Assembly: GCF_001675165.1 (NCBI RefSeq)
Contig: NZ_LROS01000002.1
Location: forward strand, 55,013 to 119,012
Reading direction: 5' to 3'
Source of the DNA: Clostridium ragsdalei P11
Lineage (GTDB): Bacteria; Bacillota; Clostridia; Clostridiales; Clostridiaceae
Length of the DNA: 64,000 bases
The notes beneath the pieces were generated by a model. That model ran no database searches, was not told where the DNA came from, and saw only the letters and a program-made list of their open reading frames with translations. The translations under genes and the position numbers were made by a program. Of this stretch, positions 44,626 to 55,135 are shown one piece after another. Each line of letters begins with the position of its first letter. Position 1 is the first letter of the stretch.

Positions 44626-47600
44626 ATGCATATAAAAAGAATTACTGTAATAATGTGGCATACTTATGCTAATGTTATGAAAAAAGCCAGGTTAAATGTC
44701 AATGACTTATTGGATATTAAGGTGTATTCAGCTAGGCTTTTAAATGAAGAAAAGGAAGATTTAACACAGGCACTTAAAGATATGGAAGAATCAGACTTAA
44801 TTATGTTATATAGATCTTCTGAGCAAGTATGGGATGAAATAGAGCAAAAAATTAAAAATATTGATGTTCCTGTTATATGTAATGCTAGTGATTCAATACT
44901 TTGGTCACTTTCAAATGTGGATATGAAAATAGTAGCTAAATGTCAGACTTACATAGTTTATGGTGGAACAGAAAATTTTGTCAGAATGATTTATTATGTA
45001 TGTTCTAAAGTGTTAGGTTTGAATTTAAAATATGAGGAGCCACTTAAGCTTCCATGGGAGGGAATTTATCATCCTGATGCAAAAAGATTTTTTTCCAATT
45101 TGAATGATTATTTTAAATGGTACTACAAAATTAAAGATGCGCCTACAATAGGAATGATTATATCTAGAGGCAACTGGGTAAATAATAATATAAATACGGA
45201 AAATAAAATCATAAGGCTTTTAGAAGCGAAAGGATATAATGTAATTCCTGCATTTTGTTATTCACTAAAAGATACTGAACTTGGTACTAGGAATGCAGGA
45301 GAGGTAGTAAAAGATTACTTTTTCGATGAAGAAGGCCATCCTATTATTGATGGTTTAGTAAAGATGACCTCTTTCTTTTTGACGTCCAGATCTAAAAGCA
45401 GTGATTATATTAGAGAAGAAGTTGCTTCAGAAGGAGTAAATTTATTAAAAAAATTAGATGTACCTGTTTTTCAGCCTGTAATATCATTTTATAACACTAT
45501 AAAGGAGTGGGAGGAAAGTGAGCAGGGTTTAGATAGGGATGTTTCATGGTGTATATCCATGCCTGAATTTGAAGGGGTTATTGAACCAATTATTGTTGCA
45601 GCAGGAAAACAGGATGGCGACATTGAAACTAGAGAACCTATTTTAGAAAGGTGCAGCCACCTTGTAGATAGAATAGATAAGTGGATAAAGTTGTCGAAAA
45701 AGCCAGCTTCAGAAAGAAAAGTTGCCTTTATACTGCATAACAATCCCTGTGCTTCTGTAGAAGCTACTGTAGGATGCGGTTCGAATCTGGATACTTTAGA
45801 AAGTGTAGCTAGGATTATGCGGAGTATGAAAGACAATGATTATGAAGTATATCCTCCAGAAAACGGTAAAGAACTCATACATACAATTATGGACAGAAAA
45901 GCCATTTCTGAATTTAGATGGACTACAGCAGATGAAATTGTAAAAAAGGGTGGGGTACTGAAACTTGTGCCTGAATCAGAATATGAAAAGTGGTTTGATA
46001 CATGGCCTGAAAACGTTAAACAAAAATTAATTGAAGCCTGGGGTAAGCCACCTGGAGAAAAAGTTAACGAAATACCTGCAGCTATGTTGTATGAAGGAAA
46101 TATTATTGTTACAGGAATAAGTTATGGAAATGCTGTAGTTTGTGTACAGCCTAAAAGAGGATGTGCAGGCACAAGATGTGATGGACAGGTTTGTAAGATA
46201 CTCCATGACCCTGATGTACCTCCAACACACCAGTATTTAGCCACATATAAATACCTTGAAAAAGATTTTGGGGCAGATGTTATGGTACATGTAGGAACTC
46301 ATGGGAATCTTGAATTCTTACCTGGCAAAGGAGTGGGATTGTCTAACAGCTGTTATCCAGATATTGCAGTTGGAAATATTCCTCACCTGTATATATATAA
46401 TTCAGATAACTCACCTGAAGGAACAATTGCTAAAAGACGCAGTTATGCAGTTTTGGTAGATCACATGCAGACTGTTACAATGCAGAGCGGACTTTATGAC
46501 AAATTAGCACAGCTTGATAGTTATTTAGGAGAATATGAAAAGGCTAAAATAGGAGATCCTATGAGAACTCATATTTTGGAGCATAGTATTATTGAAGAAA
46601 TTAAAAAATTAAATTTAGATAAACAAATAGATATAAATAATTATAAATCTTTCAGAGAAGTTATAGAGCAATCTCATGAAGTACTGACCATTATAAGGAA
46701 TAGTTCTATAGAAGATGGACAGCATATTTTTGGAGAAGTGCCTGAAGGTGACAGAAGGGTAAAATTTATAAACTCCATATTGAAATTTGACAATGAAAAT
46801 GATACTTCAATGCGTAAAGCAGTGACAAAAGTGATGGGATTAAATCTGGATTTTTTAAAAACTGATAAGAAAGGTTTTTGTGAGAAATATGGAAAATCAA
46901 ATGGTGCGATTTTAGAAGAAATAAATTCTGTATGTATGGATTTTATAAAATTACTTCTTGGTGGACATAAGGTTGACGAAGTTTACGCAAAGAAAATCCT
47001 TAAAGATAAATTTATATGCAGTGAGGCTTTAGATGAAGTGAATATGCTTCTACCTAAGATTACAGATTTGAATAAAAGAATAGAAGAAAGCAGGGAAATT
47101 GAATCACTTTTATCAGGGGTTGATGGCAGGTATATACCTTCAGGACCTGCAGGACTTATAAATAGGGGTAGAGATGATGTACTTCCTACAGGAAGAAATT
47201 TTTATTCTCTTGATCCTTATAGAGTTCCTACAAAAGCCTCTTTTAAGGTAGGTATAAAGCTGACCGAAAAGGTAATAGAGAAGTATATGGAAGAAGAAGG
47301 ACGTTATCCTGAGAATATAGCTGTTCAGTGGATGAGTAATGATATTATGTGGGCTGATGGTGAAGGATTATCTCAAATGCTTTATCTTATAGGAACTAAG
47401 CCAAAATGGAGTTTGAATGGGCGTGTGTGTGGTTTTGAAATAATACCTCTTGAAAAATTAAAAAGGCCTAGGATTGATTTAACTGTAAGAACATCTGGAA
47501 TTATACGGGATAATTTTTCAAATTCTATAGAACTTTTAGATGAGGCTGTACAAGAAGTAGCTGCACTGGAAGAACCTGCTCAAAAAAATTTTGTACGAAA

Positions 47601-48483
47601 GCACACTCTTGAAAAATTAAATGGGAAATCAGATAAAGATTCATTTAGAAATGCTACTTTGCGTATATTTGCTTCTAAGCCAGGTACCTATGGTTCTGGA
47701 GTTAGTTTGGCTATTTATGCCTCAGCGTGGAAAGATGAAAAAGACCTGGCAGATGTTTTTGAATACTGGAATGGATATGCATACGGTAAGGAGTTTTTTG
47801 GCAAAGAAGCCTTTGGGCAGTTGAAGTCCAGTTTAAAATCGGTAGATATAACCTATAATAAAGTCGTTTCAGATGACCATGATCTTTTTGGATGCTGCTG
47901 CTACTTTGGCAATCAAGGAGGAATGACCGCAGCTGCAAAGATTGAATCAGGAAAAGATGTAAAGGCTTATTATGGAGATACTAGAGATCCTGAATATGTT
48001 GATGTGCGTACTCTAGCTGATGAAATAAGGAGAGTTGTAAGAAGTAAAATTTTAAATCCTAAATGGATTGAAGGACAAAAACGCCATGGATACAAAGGAG
48101 CTTCAGATATTTCAAAACGTATAGGAAAAATTTATGGATGGGAAGCAACCACAGGGCAGGTAGATGACTGGATTTTTGACGATATAACAAAAACTTTTAT
48201 TTCTAATGAGGAAAATAGAGAATTCTTTAAAGAAAATAACCCCTGGGCTCTAGAAGAAATCGGACGCAGATTATTAGAAGCTGAAAATAGAGGCCTTTGG
48301 AAGTCAGATCCTAAAATGCTTAAAGATTTAAAAGAATACTATATAGAAATAGAAGGATGGATGGAAGAAAAAATGGGAGATGTTGAAGGTGATTTTCAAG
48401 GAGGTTCTGTTGATATATTTACTGCGGAAGAAGTAGGTGATTGGAAAGCTAAAATGGATGAAATAAAAGAAAAATTAAAATAG
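44626..48483 (+). CDS. cobN: CobN/BchH-like metal chelatase large subunit
   Basis: 1285 residues, the size of CobN and BchH. The family block HVGTHGNLEFLPGKGVGLS is near residue 555, with AGTRCDGQVCKILHDPDVPP before it and GRNFYSLDPYRVPT near 860. The large subunit binds the tetrapyrrole and inserts the metal, driven by the I/D motor encoded just upstream. CobN proper inserts cobalt in the aerobic B12 pathway. In anaerobes, which use CbiK or CbiX, CobN-like proteins with importers have unclear metal and substrate. No other tetrapyrrole gene is in the window. Start follows GGTGGGGG. The operon continues with a surface protein and a FecBCD-type importer. Confidence 0.92.
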   Translation: MHIKRITVIMWHTYANVMKKARLNVNDLLDIKVYSARLLNEEKEDLTQALKDMEESDLIMLYRSSEQVWDEIEQKIKNIDVPVICNASDSILWSLSNVDMKIVAKCQTYIVYGGTENFVRMIYYVCSKVLGLNLKYEEPLKLPWEGIYHPDAKRFFSNLNDYFKWYYKIKDAPTIGMIISRGNWVNNNINTENKIIRLLEAKGYNVIPAFCYSLKDTELGTRNAGEVVKDYFFDEEGHPIIDGLVKMTSFFLTSRSKSSDYIREEVASEGVNLLKKLDVPVFQPVISFYNTIKEWEESEQGLDRDVSWCISMPEFEGVIEPIIVAAGKQDGDIETREPILERCSHLVDRIDKWIKLSKKPASERKVAFILHNNPCASVEATVGCGSNLDTLESVARIMRSMKDNDYEVYPPENGKELIHTIMDRKAISEFRWTTADEIVKKGGVLKLVPESEYEKWFDTWPENVKQKLIEAWGKPPGEKVNEIPAAMLYEGNIIVTGISYGNAVVCVQPKRGCAGTRCDGQVCKILHDPDVPPTHQYLATYKYLEKDFGADVMVHVGTHGNLEFLPGKGVGLSNSCYPDIAVGNIPHLYIYNSDNSPEGTIAKRRSYAVLVDHMQTVTMQSGLYDKLAQLDSYLGEYEKAKIGDPMRTHILEHSIIEEIKKLNLDKQIDINNYKSFREVIEQSHEVLTIIRNSSIEDGQHIFGEVPEGDRRVKFINSILKFDNENDTSMRKAVTKVMGLNLDFLKTDKKGFCEKYGKSNGAILEEINSVCMDFIKLLLGGHKVDEVYAKKILKDKFICSEALDEVNMLLPKITDLNKRIEESREIESLLSGVDGRYIPSGPAGLINRGRDDVLPTGRNFYSLDPYRVPTKASFKVGIKLTEKVIEKYMEEEGRYPENIAVQWMSNDIMWADGEGLSQMLYLIGTKPKWSLNGRVCGFEIIPLEKLKRPRIDLTVRTSGIIRDNFSNSIELLDEAVQEVAALEEPAQKNFVRKHTLEKLNGKSDKDSFRNATLRIFASKPGTYGSGVSLAIYASAWKDEKDLADVFEYWNGYAYGKEFFGKEAFGQLKSSLKSVDITYNKVVSDDHDLFGCCCYFGNQGGMTAAAKIESGKDVKAYYGDTRDPEYVDVRTLADEIRRVVRSKILNPKWIEGQKRHGYKGASDISKRIGKIYGWEATTGQVDDWIFDDITKTFISNEENREFFKENNPWALEEIGRRLLEAENRGLWKSDPKMLKDLKEYYIEIEGWMEEKMGDVEGDFQGGSVDIFTAEEVGDWKAKMDEIKEKLK

Positions 48484-48535
48484 ATGATCATACTAATTTG
48501 TTGAAATTATATAACAGACGGAGGGAAAATTACAC

Positions 48536-51500
48536 ATGAGAAAAAATACAAAAGTACTTGCAAGTGCTGCACTTATGTCCTTAGTTTTAACTACTGTACT
48601 ATCAACTGTACATGTTAAAGCAGCAGCAGGACAAGTTACAAGAATAGGCGAAGCTAACAGATATGCAACTGCAGTTAAAGTTGCTGCAGCAAACTGGACA
48701 ACTAGTGACAACGTAGTATTAGTATCAGGTGAAGGCTATGCAGATGCAGTAAATGCATCTGCACTGGCAAAAAAATTGAATGCACCAATACTTTTAACTA
48801 CATCAAGGTCATTAAATACTGATGCAGAAAGTGCACTAAGCACGCTAAAGGTTAAAAATGTATATGTAGTTGGTGGAAAGGCATCAGTTTCACAATCTGT
48901 AAGGGATGCGTTAAAAGCTAAATATACTTTAATAGAACTTGGTGGGGCTAATAGATATGAAACTAACGCGGCTGTAGCTGAAAAACTAGTTGAACTTGGA
49001 GTGAATCCAACTAATGTAATGATGGTTGGTGGCGAAGGGTTCTCAGATGCTATTTCAGTATCCCCAATTGCAGCCGCAAAAGGAGAAATTCTTTTATTAG
49101 GGAACAATAACGCTGACAGTATCAAACCTGTCCTGAATTTTATAAACAAAAACAAATCAAAGGTCACTGTAGTTGGAAATAAAAATGTTATAAACGATGA
49201 GGTATTAAACTCTGTTAATGGAACACGGGTTGATGGAGGAAAGAATAGATGGGATACTAATTTTAAAATTTTATCTGCATTTAAAGATGCTGTTAAAACA
49301 GATAAAGTATATATTGCATCTTCAAGCTGTAATGCAAAAGATGATGGATATGCAGATGCTTTAGTTGCATCCGCCTTAGCTGGAAAAACAGATTCACCTT
49401 TGGTGTTAATTGGCAGAGAAGGAACAGATGCTGAGAATAATGCTCTGGCATATATAAAAGCTAATGTAAGTAAAGCGGCAGATATAAATGTTATAGGTGG
49501 AACTAATGTTATTTCACAAACAATAGTAGATGATATAAATAAAACAGTAAGTACCAGTGAAGTTGAGACGGGGGAACCAACAGTTAAATCCATAGAAGCA
49601 GTTAGTCTCAACCAAATTGCGGTTCACTTTAATACAGCTGTCAACAGCGATTCAGTTGAAGATGTAACAAATTATAAAATAGATGGAGTGCAGTTAACTC
49701 GGGCAGATGATTATGGAAAGGCAGTAGATGAAAATAGTGCAGTAGCTACAGCTCCTGATGGTAAAACAGTTTTGATAACACTGGCAGCTCCAAGAAAACA
49801 AAATGACAACATAAAAGTTTCAGTTAAAAAAGGCATTTTAACTTCAGATAAGAAAAATAGTATAGCTGATTTTGCGCAGAATGTGACATTTTATGATACC
49901 CAGGCACCTGTATTAAAATCAGTAACAGCCCAGGGAAATGATCAAATAACTGTAGAGTTTTCAGAGCCTATTAATATGGGAAATATTAATAGGATAGCAA
50001 GTAAATTTCAAATTGATGGGAAAAATATAGAAGGCTATGGATTAGATAATAGTTCATCCTTAACTAAAATTAAGATTCCAATGATAGTAGGAGATAAAAA
50101 CTGGTCAAAAAAAGTCGTATTCTATTTTGATTCTCCAATTGTAAGTGGAAAACATACACTAAAGGTTTCAGATGGAGATGGGGATGGACTTTTAAGCGAT
50201 GCTGCAGGGTTTCCACTGAAAGAATCCAGAATGGATTTTCAAATAGATACAAATACAACTAAACCATCGATTAAATCTGTGAAAGAAACCGCAAATGGAG
50301 AAGTTTCCATTACATTTGATAGATCAATGGATTTAAAAACAGCTAAAGATAAATCAAATTATGAAATAAACGGTAAAAAGCTTTCTGATATAAAGGGATC
50401 ATCCACTACAACCAGCAGTAAGGATACTATAGTAAAATTAAAAAAGATAACTGACGGTACAATTACAAATGGTTCAAATGTAGTGTATATAAACAGCAGT
50501 GTTAAAGATGTTTATGGAAATAAAGTTAGCGATGATACTAGAGTAAGCTTTGAACATGTTAGGGATAAAACAAAACCCCAGGTCATAAGTGTAAGCCCAA
50601 TTGACAATAAAACTATCCGGGTACAATTTAATAAAAATGTAAAGTATTCTTATGCCACAAGTATATCAAATTACAAATTGAAAGACAGCAGAGGCATAAA
50701 TATAACAGACCATATTGAAGGTATATATAATTCTAAAGACAAGACATATACAACTGATACAGATATCTATGATATCAAACTGAAAAAAAACAACCCAAAT
50801 GATGCTAAGGATGATTGGAGATTGACAGCTTCAACATACAGCTTGACAATTAAAAATATTATAGATACAGAGTATAATCCAAATACGATGGATGATTACA
50901 CGGTTTCTATGGTAGGGATTGACGATACAGCACCTAAGGTAACAGGAGTATACTACAAACAAAATAGTTCTGCAGGAAAAAATGAAGCAGTTGTTTACTT
51001 TAGTGAAGCTATGGATTCAGGGACTATTACAAATAAAGACAATTATAAATTCGTAAATGGAAAAGGTGATAATAAGACACTTCCGGGAAGCACAACTATA
51101 TCCGCAGGAGGAGACAACAAAAGTGCTATAATAGAATTCCCATCAAATTATAAGGTAAAAACAGCTGATGTTGGGGATAGTATTAGTAATACTGGTATAG
51201 ATACTGATGTACTTAAAATAATAGTTTCTAATGTAAAAGATGAAAGTGAAAATCCATTAGATATAGCGTATACAGGTGTAATATCGGAAAATTCAGCTGC
51301 AGCACAGGTAAAACCAAATACAATTAAGCTTTACTATGATGGAGATGACTTAAAGGCGGATGTTTATTTTGATAAATCTGTAGATAACATAAATGTAGGC
51401 GATTTTACTTTGGGTGGAGCAGCACCAACTAGTATAAGTGCTTCTGATGATAAAGTAACACTTACATTTGAAAAGGGGGATTTAGCTTCGGATAGTGAAA

Positions 51501-52069
51501 AAAATTCAGCTCCAGAAATAACTTTTTCTAATGGAAAAATAAATAAGAATCAAAATACAACTAAAATAGACCTTATAAAAGCTCAAGGACAAAAAGCATA
51601 CCTTGGAATAAAATCAGGTGCTAAAACAACAGATGAAGCTGGCACCCCTATATCCAGCTTGCAGAATACATCAGGTACAAGCCAAAATACAATATATGAT
51701 TATGAAGCTGCACCTAAGACTGCTGCAAATTACTGGACAGCAACAAAAGATAAAAATGGAGGAAATATTTATTTAACATTTGATACAGTACTTTGTAAAA
51801 ACAGCGGTGTGAAGACAGATGATTTTATATTTATTGCTGAAGATGGAACAAATTTAGAAGCGGATTCGGTATCTGTAAATGGAAATACTGTTGAATTTAC
51901 ATTCAACAAGGATAATAAAAATATAGTATCGTTTTCTAATACAATTAAGGTATTACCTAAGAGTACAGTATCAATTGAAACTGAGAAGGATGCTGACGGT
52001 AATTATGCTAAATATGTACCATCAAGTGATGATTTAAAAGAGATAACTATAAATATAACAGCTCAATAA
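48536..52069 (+). CDS. Large secreted cell-wall-binding protein, CWB2 repeats plus Ig-like domains
   Basis: 1177 residues. Signal peptide MRKNTKVLASAALMSLVLTT with cleavage after about VKA. Three CWB2 repeats follow (about 34-340), seen by GEANRYATAVKVA, GGANRYETNAAVAEKL and GGKNRWDTNFKIL; these attach clostridial proteins to the wall. From about 345 there are at least five Ig-like or SbsA-like repeats opening with phrases such as VKSIEAVSLNQIAVHF, LKSVTAQGNDQITVEF and IKSVKETANGEVSITF, each about 95-120 residues. It should be an extended surface fibre or receptor. Its position between the chelatase and importer genes suggests it captures the imported metal complex or tetrapyrrole. That role is inference. 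Confidence 0.9.
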   Translation: MRKNTKVLASAALMSLVLTTVLSTVHVKAAAGQVTRIGEANRYATAVKVAAANWTTSDNVVLVSGEGYADAVNASALAKKLNAPILLTTSRSLNTDAESALSTLKVKNVYVVGGKASVSQSVRDALKAKYTLIELGGANRYETNAAVAEKLVELGVNPTNVMMVGGEGFSDAISVSPIAAAKGEILLLGNNNADSIKPVLNFINKNKSKVTVVGNKNVINDEVLNSVNGTRVDGGKNRWDTNFKILSAFKDAVKTDKVYIASSSCNAKDDGYADALVASALAGKTDSPLVLIGREGTDAENNALAYIKANVSKAADINVIGGTNVISQTIVDDINKTVSTSEVETGEPTVKSIEAVSLNQIAVHFNTAVNSDSVEDVTNYKIDGVQLTRADDYGKAVDENSAVATAPDGKTVLITLAAPRKQNDNIKVSVKKGILTSDKKNSIADFAQNVTFYDTQAPVLKSVTAQGNDQITVEFSEPINMGNINRIASKFQIDGKNIEGYGLDNSSSLTKIKIPMIVGDKNWSKKVVFYFDSPIVSGKHTLKVSDGDGDGLLSDAAGFPLKESRMDFQIDTNTTKPSIKSVKETANGEVSITFDRSMDLKTAKDKSNYEINGKKLSDIKGSSTTTSSKDTIVKLKKITDGTITNGSNVVYINSSVKDVYGNKVSDDTRVSFEHVRDKTKPQVISVSPIDNKTIRVQFNKNVKYSYATSISNYKLKDSRGINITDHIEGIYNSKDKTYTTDTDIYDIKLKKNNPNDAKDDWRLTASTYSLTIKNIIDTEYNPNTMDDYTVSMVGIDDTAPKVTGVYYKQNSSAGKNEAVVYFSEAMDSGTITNKDNYKFVNGKGDNKTLPGSTTISAGGDNKSAIIEFPSNYKVKTADVGDSISNTGIDTDVLKIIVSNVKDESENPLDIAYTGVISENSAAAQVKPNTIKLYYDGDDLKADVYFDKSVDNINVGDFTLGGAAPTSISASDDKVTLTFEKGDLASDSEKNSAPEITFSNGKINKNQNTTKIDLIKAQGQKAYLGIKSGAKTTDEAGTPISSLQNTSGTSQNTIYDYEAAPKTAANYWTATKDKNGGNIYLTFDTVLCKNSGVKTDDFIFIAEDGTNLEADSVSVNGNTVEFTFNKDNKNIVSFSNTIKVLPKSTVSIETEKDADGNYAKYVPSSDDLKEITINITAQ

Positions 52070-52119
52070 TTATATGGTATATATGCATCGTAAAAATAAA
52101 TGAGTTTTGAGGAGATACT

Positions 52120-53199
52120 ATGATTAAATCTACTGTTAGCAAAAGTGCAAATTCCTATGAAAAAACTTTAATGAAAAAGAGAGCTGTACTTTTTATACTT
52201 TCTATAATACTTGTTATATTGTTAATGTTAACTACAGTAATGGGTACAGCTTCTATAAGTCCAGTAAAGGTATGTAAAATAATAATATTGTCACTATTTA
52301 ATAAAACTTCAGAAGGAGTAAATAATATTGTAATTATGAATGTGAGATTGCCAAGAGTGATCTGTGCAGCAATTGTAGGTGCATCACTTGCAGGATGTGG
52401 CGCTGTTATGCAGGGTGTACTCAAAAATCCGCTTGTAAGTGAATATACTCTTGGGTTGTCATCAGGGGCTGCTTTTGGTGCTGGTATTGCCATAGTTATA
52501 GGGGATAAACTATTTAAAACAAGTTTTATGCTAGTTGATAAATATGCAGAGGTTGGATGTGCTTTTATTTTTGGTATGCTTACTATGATTGTGGTGTATT
52601 TTATTGCAAGAATAAAAAGGACAAGCTCAAGCACTCTTATTTTAGCAGGAGTTGCTTTAAGTTATCTTTTTTCAGCACTTTTAGCTCTTTTACAATATGC
52701 ATCTAATGATGAACAGTTAAGAGATATCATATTTTGGCTCATGGGTGGGTTCTGGCTCTCAAATTGGAAAGCAGTTTTTATATTATTACCTATTACTTTA
52801 ATTTGCCTTATATTTATGATGAGATATGCATGGGATTTAAATGTATTGGGGTCAGGAGAAGAAATTGCAACGAGCCTTGGTATCAATGTGGAAAGAGTAC
52901 AGTTTATTTGCCTTTTAATATCTGCATTTGCAGCATCCAGCTGTGTTGCATTTACAGGAATTATAGGTTTTATAGGACTTGTTGCACCACATATAAGCAG
53001 AATGATAATAGGAAGTGACCACCGCTTTTTAATTCCATGTTCTGCTTTAATGGGGAGCATTATTTTACTTGCAGCTGATACTTTATCCCGAACCGTAATA
53101 AGTCCTACGGAGCTTCCTATAAGTATTATAACTTCATTTATTGGTGTCCCATTCTTTATTTATCTACTTTTAAAAGGAAGGAGATGTTATTGGAAATGA
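52120..53199 (+). CDS. FecCD/BtuC-type ABC importer permease
   Basis: 359 residues, nine or ten membrane segments. The family blocks RLPRVICAAIVGASLAGCGAVMQGVLKNP and GIIGFIGLVAPHISR are present (shown here as separate short parts: RLPRVICAAIVG, LAGCGAVMQGVL, GFIGLVAPHISRM). It dimerises to import iron-siderophore, haem or cobamide complexes. It lies after the CWB2 gene and overlaps the ATPase gene (ATGA). Preceded by GAGGAGA. Confidence 0.93.
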   Translation: MIKSTVSKSANSYEKTLMKKRAVLFILSIILVILLMLTTVMGTASISPVKVCKIIILSLFNKTSEGVNNIVIMNVRLPRVICAAIVGASLAGCGAVMQGVLKNPLVSEYTLGLSSGAAFGAGIAIVIGDKLFKTSFMLVDKYAEVGCAFIFGMLTMIVVYFIARIKRTSSSTLILAGVALSYLFSALLALLQYASNDEQLRDIIFWLMGGFWLSNWKAVFILLPITLICLIFMMRYAWDLNVLGSGEEIATSLGINVERVQFICLLISAFAASSCVAFTGIIGFIGLVAPHISRMIIGSDHRFLIPCSALMGSIILLAADTLSRTVISPTELPISIITSFIGVPFFIYLLLKGRRCYWK

Positions 53200-53999
53200 A
53201 GATTGGTGCTGTAAATGTAACTTTCAGCTATGGTACTAAGGAAGTACTTAAAGGAATAAGTTTTGAGGCACATGAGAGTGAAGTTTTAAGTATAATTGGA
53301 CCAAATGGTTCAGGCAAAAGTACATTAATAAAATGTATAGATGGTATATTAAAAAACAATAGTGGTGATATATATTTAGATGGAGAAAATATAAAAAATA
53401 TACCTCTTAAAGAGCGTGCAAAGTTTATTGCATATGTTCCACAGTCTTCATGTGAAGCTTTTCCGCAAAAAGTATTTGAAACAGTACTTATGGGAAGAAA
53501 ACCTCATTTAGGATGGTCTGTGGAAAGAAAAGATCTAAAAGTAGTTGAGAATATACTTGAATATATGAAGCTTTCTGAAATATCAAATTGCTATCTTGAT
53601 GAATTGAGTGGAGGTCAAAAGCAGAAGGTACTTATTGCAAGGGCTCTTGCACAGGAACCTTCAATACTTCTTCTCGACGAACCTACAAGCAGTCTTGATA
53701 TAAAGCATCAGTTTGAGGTCTTAAATATAATAAAGAACATAAGCAGGCACCGTAAAACTTCAGTAATAATGGTAATACATGATTTAAATATGGCTTCTAG
53801 ATTTTCAGATGAACTGCTTCTTTTAAAGGATGGAAAAATATTTTCATCGGGTAAAGCTGATACAGTTCTTACAAAAGATAATATAAAAAGCGTATATGAG
53901 ATTGAAGTTTCTGCAGTTAATATAAAAAATTATACATGTTTTATACCTACTAAAATGGTTGATGAAAAAATACAACTTGGAAATGAGATCATAATATAA
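53196..53999 (+). CDS. FecE/BtuD-type ABC importer ATPase
   Basis: 267 residues from ATG 53196, which overlaps the permease stop as ATGA; TTG 53190 and ATG 53184 are in-frame alternatives, the last directly abutting the ribosome site. Walker A GPNGSGKST, signature LSGGQKQKV, Walker B ILLLDEPTSSLDI and switch His in MVIHDLNMA are all intact. It powers the FecCD-type permease for a metal-chelate or cobamide. The QSSCEAFPQKVFETVLMGR segment is the Q-loop and helical region typical of this importer class. Confidence 0.93.
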   Translation: MKIGAVNVTFSYGTKEVLKGISFEAHESEVLSIIGPNGSGKSTLIKCIDGILKNNSGDIYLDGENIKNIPLKERAKFIAYVPQSSCEAFPQKVFETVLMGRKPHLGWSVERKDLKVVENILEYMKLSEISNCYLDELSGGQKQKVLIARALAQEPSILLLDEPTSSLDIKHQFEVLNIIKNISRHRKTSVIMVIHDLNMASRFSDELLLLKDGKIFSSGKADTVLTKDNIKSVYEIEVSAVNIKNYTCFIPTKMVDEKIQLGNEIII

Positions 54000-54046
54000 C
54001 ATTATAAATAAATTAATTGTAATTTTACCAGGGAGGAAAAAATAAA

Positions 54047-55117
54047 ATGAAAAAATTTAGTACATTATTTTTAACATTAATACTTACATTAGTGTTTGCA
54101 CTGAGCGGATGTGGACAAGCATCTTCAAATTCAGGGACTGGTTCAAGTTCCAGTTCATCTCAAAAACCTAAAACAATAACTGTAAAAGATTCAAAAGGTA
54201 AATCAGTGATAGTACCTTTTGAACCAAAAAGAGTAGTTGTAATGAATAATGCTGTAGCAGAGATAATTTATGTATTAGGTGGAAAAAATAAGATCGTTGG
54301 GGTATCAAATGATTTGAAGTTCCCAGAAGATTTAGCTAAAAAACCTAAGGTAGGTAAGGCTTTCACCCCAGATATAGAAAAAGTTATGGAGATGAAGCCG
54401 GATCTTGTATTTGGATATGGACAGTATGTAAAAAAGGAACAGATAGATAAGTTAAAGGCTGCTGGTATAACATTTATATCAATAGATGGTTTTAAAATTA
54501 AATCTCTTGATGCCGATATAGAAACAATAGGTAAAATATTAAATAAACAGGATAAAGCTAAACAATATGTAAGTTTTATAGATAAATATCTTAATTTGGT
54601 AAAAGGTAGAACATCTAAATTGAAACCTGAAGAAAAAGTATCAGCATATTGGGAAGGATATTCTGACTATACTTCTGTTTCAAAAGGGGCAAGTGGAGAT
54701 GAAATGCTAAGTATTGCTGGTATAAATAATATTGCTAAAGATCAGTCTATTGCTTATCCTAAAGTAAGTAATGAGTGGATACTGGAAAAAAGCCCTCAAT
54801 ATATAATAAAAGTGCCTAGTACTAAAATACCATTTGGTTATAAAATTAATGATTTAAAAGCTATGGATCAATTTTATAATAAATTTATAAGTAGAACCGG
54901 ATGGGAAAAAATTGATGCAGTTAAAAATAAAAAGGTGTATATGATGTCAGATGAAATTGGCACATCAGCTCGAAGTGTTGTAGGAATATGTTATCTTGCA
55001 AAATTGTGCTATCCAAATTTATTTAAAGATTTAAATCCTGAAAATGTACATAAAAAAATGTTAAAACAGTTTTATAATATAGATTATAATGGAAATTGGG
55101 TATATCCTAAACAATAG
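54047..55117 (+). CDS. FecB/BtuF-type substrate-binding lipoprotein
   Basis: 356 residues. Lipoprotein signal with Cys22 in FALSGCGQ, then a Ser/Gly linker and a periplasmic-binding fold: PKRVVVMNNAVAEIIYVLGG, MKPDLVFGYG, and a C-terminal lobe. It delivers the substrate to the adjacent FecCD/E importer on the outer face of the membrane. The ligand could be a metal chelate, haem or corrinoid; the sequence alone does not decide. Last gene of the 41476-55117 operon; a conserved-loop hairpin terminator begins 19 bases after its stop. Confidence 0.92.
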   Translation: MKKFSTLFLTLILTLVFALSGCGQASSNSGTGSSSSSSQKPKTITVKDSKGKSVIVPFEPKRVVVMNNAVAEIIYVLGGKNKIVGVSNDLKFPEDLAKKPKVGKAFTPDIEKVMEMKPDLVFGYGQYVKKEQIDKLKAAGITFISIDGFKIKSLDADIETIGKILNKQDKAKQYVSFIDKYLNLVKGRTSKLKPEEKVSAYWEGYSDYTSVSKGASGDEMLSIAGINNIAKDQSIAYPKVSNEWILEKSPQYIIKVPSTKIPFGYKINDLKAMDQFYNKFISRTGWEKIDAVKNKKVYMMSDEIGTSARSVVGICYLAKLCYPNLFKDLNPENVHKKMLKQFYNIDYNGNWVYPKQ

Positions 55118-55135
55118 AAGAATGAAAAGATATAT

